A stretch of DNA of 64,000 nt from Glandiceps talaboti (Eukaryota > Hemichordata > Enteropneusta > Spengelidae), in the NCBI RefSeq assembly GCF_964340395.1, contig NC_135566.1, positions 574,001 to 638,000 on the forward strand. Reading direction: 5' to 3'. Positions within the stretch are counted from its first letter, which is position 1. Each line of letters starts with the position of its first letter. The notes beneath the pieces were generated by a model that was not told the DNA's origin, did no database searches, and worked only from the letters and a program-made list of their open reading frames with translations. This document shows positions 54,898 to 64,000 of this stretch, in pieces. Position numbers and translations under genes: made by a program.

Positions 54898-56428
54898 GTA
54901 AGTAATATAAGTTGAATTAAGTCTGCAACTGGAGTATGTGTGTAGGGTGGGGATGGGGGTAAGTGAATGAAATCTACATTTGGTGTGTGTGAGTGGGGGG
55001 GGGGGGGGGGGGTTTACATGTGAATGACTTACTCCAGATATTTTACATGCTGAAATCAAGACAAAGTTGTATGTATAGCTGCAAACATTCTTCTTCTGAT
55101 GTTGAAAAATAATACTGAGCTACACTCAAAATTAAAGCTAAATTTCATTTCATTTCAACCATTTACTACTATTTAGTTGTCCGGCGGGGACTTATGGATT
55201 GGGTTCCGTCTGTCCGTGTGTCCGACCGTCCATCCACAGCCGTTTCTTGGAGATGCCTGGACCGATTTTTTTCAAACTTGGTACAGGGGCAACATACTAT
55301 GGCATACATATGCACGTCAATTTGTTTTATGATACGATCCAATATGGCTGCCTAGCAGCCATTTTGTTTGCGAATTTTCCCAGTCCAAAGCCATAACTCA
55401 GACATGGTTGAACAGATCTCATTCAAAGTTGGTATTAGGACAGTGTTCTATGACATACATGTGCATATTCATTGTTGTCATGATACGATCTAATATGGCT
55501 GCCTGGCAGCCATTTTGTTTGCGAATTTTCCATGTCCAAAGCCATAACTCGGACATGCTTGAACAGATCTCATTCATAGTTGGTATTAGCCCAGTGTTCT
55601 GTGACATACATTTGCATATCCATTTTCGTCGTGATACAATCCGATATGGCTGCCTGGCAGCCATTTTGTTGGCACAGTTTTCATGTCCAAAGCCATAACT
55701 CAGACATGCTTGAACAAAGTAGTGATATCAAAAACTACCATATGAGGCCAAACAGCATTAACCAGGTTTGAAAATGACAGCATAAACTGCCAGTTCCTTA
55801 AAACCCAATCATAGTGGGACTATGTCATTTTCAATGACTTGTTACTGTTAGTTATAATACAGGTCTTAGCTCATTTACTGAATTTATCTGGACATTTTTG
55901 GGCTAACCATCTGTTATTTTTTCTGAGGCACAACTATTTTCAGTAAATGTAAATACAACTGAAAGTGAAAATGCAAGAGGTTTACTTTTAGGAAGGTTAA
56001 GAACACCCCATGCATCATAGCTATATATTTCTGATTATGATTATGTCATATCTGTTATGAAATTGTCTTTGCCATCCAATATTGTCATTTAATTTCAGAA
56101 ACTCAAACTTATAGCAGTATACAATAAGGCTCAAGAATCCTTTCCTATTATCTAGCTGTATGTCAGTCTGGTATTGATGTCAGGTAGATGTGGTCATTTA
56201 CCTTTTAAGTTGCTGACACAAATTGAAATGCTAGTGAGGTGATTAACATCGTGCTTACACCCCTGCACATTTGAATGAGTTAGCTTGATGTTGGAAAATG
56301 ATGCTGAGCTTTACTGAATAATGACCTTATCTCTATATACATGTAATGAAATCTTTGCCACTACTGATAGTTCAAAATACAAAATCTGTATTGTTTCAGT
56401 AATATAATAAGTTGTTTTTTGTTTTCAG
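54898..56428 (+). other. UBE2G1: Probable 3' UTR intron of UBE2G1
   Basis: A strong donor (ATTG|GTAAGT, exon end 54897) lies 28 bases after the stop codon. A strong acceptor (GTTTTCAG, exon start 56429) lies 500 bases before the AATAAA pair at 56917-56926. The junction is less than 50 bases from the stop, so the spliced mRNA should escape nonsense-mediated decay. Confidence 0.6.
55160..55735. repeat. Dispersed repeat with three internal 150-bp tandem units
   Basis: A head containing GTCTGTCCGTGTGTCCGACC and GAGATGCCTGGACCGATT is followed by three copies of a unit. Each unit includes AATATGGCTGCCTGGCAGCC, ATTTTGTTTGCGAATTTTCC and CATAACTCGGACATGCTTGA. Head-plus-tandem repeats of this kind are common in marine invertebrate genomes. 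The palindromic GGCTGCCTGGCAGCC core can fold. Confidence 0.8.
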
Positions 56429-56916
56429 AACAGGTTGCCAGGAGAAGTACAACAACAACAAAGAAGATGAGTATTGTACTGATGTGCCCGGTAAACATGA
56501 CATCATATAATCAAGCCACTGATACAAATTGATTGCCTACTAACCTGCAGTGCATCAAGCTAGTTTCTCAATGGATATTTATAGACTTATGTCAAGTCAA
56601 AATGTAAATCAACTAGGGATCGCAACTTTCAAATTCAGAGGGAGGGGTGGGGGGTGTTACAATTACAAACACTATGGGTTCGTCCTAATGGGGTGGGGAA
56701 TAATCAAAGCACCTGTGGGTTAGTTCTTGGTGACAGAAAAACAAAAGAAAACACATCATACTAAAGTATTGAAATCTCCAGACTAATATATCTCATAACT
56801 ATGTAAATGTAACTTTCTTATTTCTTATTACTTTTAATGTCAATTCTGTCTTCTCTGCATAATGTATTTGTGTTCTGTTTCATCTGTATTAGTATTTTCT
56901 GATTTTATTTTTTTTA

Positions 56917-56926
56917 AATAAATAAA
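56917..56926 (+). terminator. UBE2G1: UBE2G1 polyadenylation signal (two overlapping AATAAA)
   Basis: AATAAATAAA lies after a T-rich run and just before a GTTGTGTG downstream element. Confidence 0.65.
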
Positions 56927-57317
56927 GTACTGTTGTGTGATTTAACCTCCCAGTTTCTATGACCAGAACTTGTAGCAGATTCCAAACTTACTTCTATGCA
57001 AAGTAGCAATACAGTGTGCACTGCATGGGATGGTTATCTGCAGCAGTGGTCTCATCATTGTTCAGTTTTTGTTTATTTATAACAATATAGATATATATGT
57101 ATTTCATTCAGATTCTCATTTTCTCCCCAAAACTAGCAAGTGTGAATAACCCAGTGTGTGTTCACATCAATCATACTGTTACGTTTTGTTTACACTGGCA
57201 TCAGGGAAATCAATTTGATAGGTTTTTTTGGTTTTTTTTGTTTTGTTTTTTGCTGTAGTGTGTAACATATGGTATGATATGACATCCCTGAATACAGCAT
57301 GCCCTGTGCAGTGACAA

Positions 57318-57331
57318 CCACTAGGGGGCGC
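57318..57331 (+). promoter_or_regulatory. Perfect CTCF-type core motif
   Basis: CCACTAGGGGGCGC matches the bilaterian CTCF core consensus at all 14 positions. It lies in the gap between the UBE2G1 polyadenylation signal and the hnRNP gene, where an insulator would be plausible. Binding is not shown. Confidence 0.5.
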
Positions 57332-57789
57332 TTTTCATGGGAAGGTCTGTTACCTGATTTACTCCATCCTCATGTCATTCAATGAAAAAACAAAAAAAGG
57401 GTAGACATTCAGATATTTTTGATGATGGCTCTTCTGTAAACTCCCAGAGCAGAGATTATAGACGTACCACCAATACCTGTCTGACAGTCTAAATTGTGAC
57501 TTTCCAAAGTATAAATTTAATTACATTCTTGATATTTCAATTTAGTAAACACAGAAAGAAATGAAGTACTAGTAATTAAAACAGTAAAATGTGTGGTTTT
57601 CTGGAAAGTGGTTTATTGTGTGATTTCTTTCATTTAGATGGTAGGTTTTTCTCTCAGTTCATTTTCAAGTAGCAGAGAGTAGAAGAGTACTTAGGCTAAT
57701 GTATATTGTAACAAAACAATCCATTGATGTAGTTATTGTATTAAAGAAAATAAAAAGCAGAATAAATGTAACTAAAAGTGTTGACATGT

Positions 57790-57900
57790 TATTAGCACAA
57801 CTGAACTGATAATGTTCAGTAGTGCTGTCAGCATCGCTAAGTGTCTGTGGATGTGTGTGTTAACAACTTAAACTCAAAAACTGTCGGTTGTTGGATAAAA
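57790..57900. repeat. Dispersed repeat head (TTAGCACAACTGAAC family)
   Basis: Shares TTAGCACAACTGAACT, GTTCAGTAGTGC and AACTTAAACTCAAAAACT-type sequence with the region from 8586. The ACTGAACT...AGTTCAGT part is a small hairpin. Confidence 0.65.
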
Positions 57901-59133
57901 TGCAACCTCACACCACTTAGACCAGCAAACAATGTATGTGTGGTGGTCTGTGCTCCAACTTTTCAGTACACATTCAAAGTGTGTAAAAATATATAAATAT
58001 TATATTACAATCAAAGGATTTTAATACATCTCAACCATAGCTGTGAACTGGTAAACATTACAATGGTATGAAGTTGACAGTTCTGCAACCATTTTATGTG
58101 AAATTTCTTTCAACTATACTTGGGCCTAGTCGAGAATATAATATCTGGGTTATCACCACATTCTATCCTAACTACTACCCTGTGAAATGATCTTTACGAT
58201 TTGAGGGGAAAAGGTCAATGAAATGGGTTTAATAAATACTTGTTACATCCTGTAAAAGACTAGTGTAACAGTTCTGCATGAATCTTGGTCAGTAACATTC
58301 TTTCAAGGAAAATATTTGGGGGAGAGGTGTGGGCATTTCAAAACAGCACATCTTTATTTTAGAATCCCTCAGCATACAGTTGAGTGCATTACAGTTTATT
58401 ATTCATCATACGTCTGTTAACGTTTTTAATATCTACATCTTATTTACCTGTTTGGCGTATGAAGGGGGGGGGGTGATTATATCAACATGATCCAATATTA
58501 TAAAATCTCTCCCCTGTGTCACCATCCCTATCAGATATTATTTATTACATTCTGAGTGGAGTATTTACAAAAAAGTAAGTGACTCATTTCCATATAAATA
58601 TGGTCACAATTTGTTGCAGTTTTCCGTGTAGTAGGTATCCATCAGGGATTTCGCAACAACGCTACAAACATTGCTATCAAATAAAATAAAAATCTGAACA
58701 CGTTTTCCTAGTCTGTGACACAATATGCAATATACCACCAAAACATGGAATGGACGATAGAGCTAGAGACATTGTCATTCATTGAATATTGTCTATGGTA
58801 TTACTTCTTATCATTTACTGTCGTTCCGTATTTATTTAATTATTTATTTATTTGTGGAAAACCCGAAGCGAAAAAAGATTTAATGCATTATTGCACTGTA
58901 CCTACCGTTGGCAATGGTACCGTTGGTAACTTGTCAAACGGAACATGCACAGTTGCCCAAATCGACTAAGTTAGGGGATCTAAAATAAGTAGCGTCCATT
59001 TACGTTTCGACAGACGCCATCTTTGACGAGCGTCAGTAAATCTCACTGTATCGTGCACAGTTTCCACGAAATTGCAGGTGGAAATTCACACATTTGACGG
59101 GATTCGTGAGAAAACAGAGGGAGCGTTACCGTC

Positions 59134-62100
59134 ATGTATCAACAACCCAGCTACCAGGGTGATAGAATCACATTGGACGATAACAACAGTGATTTGCATC
59201 TGACCATTGGGCCCGATGGCGTGTCTGGATGGGACATGCATGACAAAGGCTTCGAATACATGTGGGCTGGTGGACGAGCGACTCATGGTGTAAATAATGG
59301 CAAAGTATGTATAAAAATGCAATTTAAATCTGTACTTAATCATTCATTATGTACATGCATAATTTGTCAGTCAGTATAGTTACTTGAAGTTTCTGAATAG
59401 AGATTCATAGTTCGAAGGACAAACGTGCTTTCACGAATGTAATTGTGACAGCCTAGCCTTATATTTATAACGCGTCTACTATTACTAGTAGTACTACTAC
59501 TATCAAAATGTACTCATCAAGGGAATAGCTACCGGGATCTGTAAAGTGATAAGCGTTGACAAAGAAAATAACTCAAAATGATAATTAGAAAAATGACAGC
59601 AATAACAAATACTAGATGTATGATATTTCCATAAACCAGATACTGAAATGCACAGGTACTCGAATCAATGTGTAGAAAAAAATATATTGTATATAAATAA
59701 GACTTTTTTACATACATATTTTTTTTTTTAAATCATACACATTGATTCGAGTACCTGTGCTGAAATGTGTACGTAATAGGGTAATGGTTCAAGTTTCATA
59801 TCAAAGAGTGTTAACATACATAACAAATAGAAATGAGCATCTACCAATATATATATATATATGTATAATCATAGATTTGATGAGATTATTGATTAGATTG
59901 TTCAGACTTCTCTTCTTTGTTGCCCCCCTTCATTATTACTAATACTAGGAAATTAAAAAAATACTACACAAAGAAGATAAATTGCTTTGAAAACCAAATT
60001 AAATATTATGAATAAAAAACAAAGATGATGCACAGTGTATAAACAATGCAATGCAGTCAAGCATGTAAGATTATGGTTATGATTTGTATCCTTTGAGAAC
60101 TAATAAATAATAAATAAATGAACATTTTCATTTCCACCAGAATAACCATACATATATCATGGACATAGAATCACATGTAATAATAGTCCTTAGACTCCTA
60201 TCTCAATGTGTATATTATCTACTCTAGAGCCCACTGAAAACAGTAATGATGACATAGATTAGTTTATTCATATTTTTAAAGTATGTGCTTCTAATTCTGT
60301 TCATTTCACTTCACATAGGAAGAGATTTTGGATGTGGGACAGTACTTTCATCAACAAGATTTTATTGTACTTGGCAGAAAATTGGCAGGAATAAAAATAG
60401 TAAAAGTGATTTCCTTGAGCAAAAATATGCATGTATTTCATAGTGATTGAAATGTAAAATGTAGTTAGGATTTTCTAGAAGTAATGATAAACTTATTAAA
60501 CTTTATCTCTCACTTTGTAGGTCTGCTTTGAATGTTCTGTGTTGGAGTATCAACAAGTTGACATGCCTGACACAGAGAGAACACCCCACGTATTGAGAGT
60601 TGGATGGTCTGTAGATGGTTCTGATCTTCAGCTAGGAGAAGCAAGCCTTTCTTATGGATATGGAGGCACTGGCAAAATCTCATCAAACAATAAATTTTTG
60701 GACTACGGGCAACCTTTCGGAGTCGGAGACACACTAACTTGTTACTTAGATTTAGATGCTCATCCAGCTGCAATTTTCTATGCCAAAAATGGACAGTATC
60801 TAGGTGTTGCTTTTAATCCAGGCCCAGAACTACGTGGAAAGACTTTATATCCACATGTGAATGTCAAGAATGTTAAGTTTGAGTTAAACTTTGGTGACAG
60901 ACCTCCACGTTTCCCTCTAACCCCAGGTTTTCAGATGATGCAATGGCTTCCACCAAACATGCTTACTCCAGTCCCATATAGGTCCAACAGAAAGGAAGAC
61001 CATGAAGTCTTGATGATGGTTGGTTTACCCGGAGCAGGTAAAAGTACATGGTGTGAGCAATATGCCAAACAACACCCAGAAAAGAAGTATTACATCCTGG
61101 GCACAAATCTGATCATGGAGAAGATGAAAGTAATGGGGCTGAAGCGACAGAAGAATTATCATGGCAGATGGGATCAGCTCATCAAACAAGCCACAAATTG
61201 TTTGAATCAAGTTTTCAAGATTGCAGAGAGGAAAGTCAGGAACTATATCCTTGACCAAACTAATGTCTACTTTACAGCAAGGAGGAGGAAAATGAATAAT
61301 TTCAGAGGATACAAACGTATAGCTGTTGTTATCATGAATGAAAGAGATGAACTTGATAGGAGAACTGAGAAAAGAACAGTGGAAGAAGGAAAGGTTGTCC
61401 CAGAATCAGCTGTTAAGGAAATGATGGCAAATTTGACCTTGCCAGAGGTTGGAGAAAGTTTTGATGAAGTTAGACACATTGAAGTTAATGAAGGAAGGGC
61501 TAAGGAGTTAATGGAGATATATAAGAAAGAAGGACAAGAGTTTAAAAATCAAGAAAAGAAAAGATCTTCATCGGATATATCACAGGAAAATGAGCCCCCA
61601 GGTAAACGTTTTGCACCCAACCAAGGTGGGCCATCGCCAAGAGGACCCCCAGCAGGGCCTCCAAGTTTTTCTTCCAGAAGTGGTCATTCTGGATATCCTC
61701 CACGAGGTCCAGACAGTTTTACACCAAGGGGTGCAAATGAAGGCTTTCGTCCAAGAGCACCACAAGCACCAGGTGGTTACCCTTCCAGAGTTGGCCAAGG
61801 CAGTCCAGGTGATTATCAAAGAAGTGAACGTGATTACCAAAGAGGTCCACCACTTCCCAGAATGCCATCAGTGGGTACGGGTGGCTATAGTAGAGACCAA
61901 CCATGGGGTGAGGCAGCACCTCCTCCACGTGACAGCTACCAAGCAGCTGGCAGTTATAGAGGTGATTACAGAGGTCCAGCAGAGGGAACTCCACAGCAGA
62001 GCTATGGCCAAGGGAGAGATTACGCATCTCCACAATCTGGCAGTTATCAAAGCAGAGACTATTCACCTGCTCCTTCTGGGGGCTACAGCAGTTACTCGAT

Positions 62101-62482
62101 GCCATATTCAGGCAACAGCAGTGGGGCATCACAAAGCTCTCAGCCCCCATCTTCCTATGATGCTCCAGACAGACCATATTCTGGAGATACATATGGCAGA
62201 GAGTATGAAAGCCAAGGGTATGATTCATACAGAAAGGGGCAATCTGGATATGGTGATCAGTCAGGCCAGTCTTACAGTACATATGGAGCAGCAGCATATG
62301 CTGGTTCTCAACAGTATGGGGGGCAGCCTGGAGGGCAGCCTGCAGGGCAGTATCAGTCAGGACCTAGTGCCCCAGCAGCATCATCACAGCCAACACAGGG
62401 GTATTCCAACCAGGGATACTCTGGACAACAAGGTGGATACAGTGCACAAGGGAGTGGTTATGGGGGTGGTTATTATCAATAG
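59134..62482 (+). CDS. hnRNP U-like RNA-binding protein (HNRNPU/HNRNPUL family), 710 aa, 2 coding exons, no SAP domain
   Basis: Exons are 59134-59304 and 60521-62482, joined in frame (GVNNGK|VCFECSV). An in-frame TGA at 59107 with no ATG between it and 59134 supports the start. Residues 1-190 form the SPRY domain (GRATHGVNNGKVCFE, HVLRVGWSVDG, LSYGYGGTGK, IFYAKNGQYLGVAF, VKFELNFGDRPP). Next is a polynucleotide-kinase-like P-loop domain, with Walker A GLPGAGKST at 225-233, then YILGTNLIMEKM, NYILDQTNV and LPEVGESFDEV. From about residue 400 onward the tail is disordered, rich in Gly, Ser, Tyr, Gln and Pro with RGP and YQS repeats, and ends GGYYQ. The family binds RNA and chromatin in the nucleus and acts in transcription, splicing and DNA repair. 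The N-terminal SAP domain of vertebrate HNRNPU, UL1 and UL2 is missing. The single 1962-base second exon suggests intron loss. Confidence 0.93.
59651..59759. mobile_element. hAT-like MITE, 109 bp, 8-bp target duplication
   Basis: Perfect 24-bp terminal repeats beginning CACAGGTACTCGAATCAATG are flanked by CTGAAATG on both sides (59643-59650 and 59760-59767). The interior is AT-rich only. It lies in the single intron of the hnRNP U-like gene. Confidence 0.85.
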
Positions 62483-63275
62483 ACTTCTTTTAATCAACAA
62501 ACAACATTCCCCAGGAAGATTTTGGAGTTGTTAGAATGATTATATCGACCCTGTTTATACGCAATAGTGAATCCTTCATCATGATGTCAGTTTGGACAAG
62601 TTGTTTGTAAATATCATGTTCTGTATGCATCACAAAATTAGTAAGATTGTACAGACCATTCGGTACTATCTACATTTTTTGTAGTTTAGTCAGGAAACCT
62701 TAAAAATGATGTGTATACATACATCAGTGCACTTCCAACCATTGCAAGTCGTACTTGAGATAAGCATCAGGAGGTATGCGAGTCAGGGTTACCGTTAGTG
62801 ATCAACTTGTATTGAAATTGACGAAGGCTTAGGAGCATCAGAAAGTATAGGTACTCACTTGAAATACCTAATCTTGTAGGGGTCATGGTTTTAACAAATC
62901 AAATAGTTTCCTGTAAAATAGGGGTTCTTTCAACAAAGAATATTCTTATACTGTACTGTAAATTATTATATACAGTTTTTAGGTTTTTTTGTGCTGGGCA
63001 TTGCTCCCAGCATTTTTCTTTTATGCAGACATAGAGACACATGAACGCAATCATAAATTTCTACAGAAATCCATTTTGGGACTACATGACAGGGCTATGT
63101 TGCACGCTCTATATCATGTTGGTATGGAACTGTCAGACTTTCCCAGTCAGTCCACAGGCTATCCTGGAGTCACCCAGGCCTGGCAAACATAGCACCTGCA
63201 CATGTGCAGGCTCCATGAGTTATCATCCCTGACTGTTCAAGTCATTACTCCAGGAGTCCCCCATCCGTCGTCTGT

Positions 63276-63296
63276 CCCCCCCCCCCCCCCCCCCCC
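63276..63296. repeat. Poly-C tract, 21 bases
   Basis: Uninterrupted C run. G-run on the opposite strand. Confidence 0.95.
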
Positions 63297-63508
63297 TTAA
63301 TTGTCACGCATCTTGTGAGTGAGACCCATCTGAGTGATAAAGTCGGTTCCAAAAGTTATGAAGTGTGTTAACTTCTGACTTCACCAGCATGGAATATTGA
63401 GGATAGGACCAAAATTGATAAGGACTTAGTATGGTGGGAGCTATTGAAATCCTATTGCTAATGATGTAGTAGTAGTCCTCTTTATATATATGGACTGTGC
63501 ATGTGAAT

Positions 63509-63671
63509 TAAAGGCCAGGGTTTCAATCCCAGGTTCTCACATTGGTGTTATCTTATTGGTGGAGATATATGGATGACATTCTTGTGTCCTGGACCAACTT
63601 TTTGTATAGCTCTGCCAGACAACTGTTTTTCACTCCTGACTTTTTAATCCTTATCAAAGCTGGGCCTTTAA
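63509..63671. mobile_element. Small inverted-repeat element, about 163 bp
   Basis: ATTAAAGGCCAG at the left is mirrored by CTGGGCCTTTAAT at the right, with a possible TA target site on each side. The interior contains TTTCAATCCCAGGTTC, which resembles a tRNA B box, and TATAGCTCTGCCAGACAA. Related to 53010-53170. Confidence 0.6.
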
Positions 63672-64000
63672 TGTCATCATGACAATAAGAACAGTTGTTG
63701 TAACTCATTTCCAAAAAAGAATTCACTATCTAAATGTAGCATGCTGATTGCTGACATTCAAGTTTATGCTTGATATTTAGCTTCCGACCCTCTTCTACAT
63801 AACCCATTGTCACATGACCTTGTCCATGATAAAGTACAAGAGTAGCTACAAATATTCAGCAGTGGGTTATTTCCAAAATATTGCAAACTTAAGTAAGTGG
63901 AGAATATGACATAAACGGTGTCAATTTTTGCTGTAATCATAGACGTTGGAGAGACAGGGACAGGAAACTGCCGCAAAACAGCAAAGCAATTGTTTACTCA

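Larger units (their letters stand above)
62483..64000. other. hnRNP 3' region and window end
   Basis: No further coding exon is supported. The first several hundred bases are probably the 3' untranslated region of the hnRNP U-like gene; no canonical AATAAA was singled out. A poly-C run and one MITE are listed separately. Confidence 0.5.

Noticed and set aside
61719-62297. 192-codon minus-strand frame
   Set aside because: Antisense shadow of the Gly/Gln/Tyr-rich exon; no motif or splice support.
61590-62534. 314-codon frame overlapping the hnRNP gene in another frame
   Set aside because: Shadow of the low-complexity tail; the true frame contains SPRY and the P-loop domain.

Overview
The window is from an AT-rich, intron-rich animal genome. 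Genes have long introns with GT-AG junctions, and simple repeats and small inverted-repeat (MITE-like) transposons are dense. The recognisable proteins are bilaterian. They fit a marine invertebrate, plausibly a non-vertebrate deuterostome such as a hemichordate or cephalochordate, but the species cannot be fixed from this sequence alone. There are no bacterial or viral genes and no CRISPR array.

Six multi-exon genes were assembled by hand from splice sites, and every exon junction keeps frame. (1) 1850-5735 (+) encodes a 275-aa protein of an uncharacterised, methyltransferase-like family. (2) 12892-23673 (+) encodes an 874-aa cyclic-nucleotide-gated channel subunit of the CNG-like (CNGL) type in 12 exons. 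(3) 29363-36312 (-) encodes a 423-aa INPP5K-type inositol polyphosphate 5-phosphatase with a SKICH domain in 9 exons. (4) 36747-45706 (+) encodes a 386-aa SMARCB1/SNF5 in 10 exons. (5) 48701-54869 (+) encodes a 171-aa UBE2G1 ubiquitin-conjugating enzyme in 5 exons. (6) 59134-62482 (+) encodes a 710-aa hnRNP U-like protein with no SAP domain, in only 2 coding exons.

Layout: genes 1 and 2 lie on the plus strand, separated by about 7 kb of repeats. Genes 2 and 3 converge. INPP5K and SMARCB1 are head to head, with 434 bp between start codons, so they probably share a bidirectional promoter. SMARCB1, UBE2G1 and the hnRNP gene follow in the same direction. A perfect CTCF-type core motif lies between the last two. 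The genes do not form one pathway. They are mostly housekeeping functions: chromatin remodelling, ubiquitination, phosphoinositide signalling and RNA binding.

The most unusual structures are three. First, a 50-bp array in SMARCB1 copies a 3' splice site plus the start of its exon nine times; only the last copy gives an open mRNA, and a similar two-copy duplication lies at another exon of the same gene. Second, a perfect 74-bp-arm palindrome in the CNG intron, next to (TA)n tracts, encodes a hammerhead-ribozyme fold on each strand, as in Penelope-like retroelements. Third, there is a set of well-delimited MITEs with visible target-site duplications.
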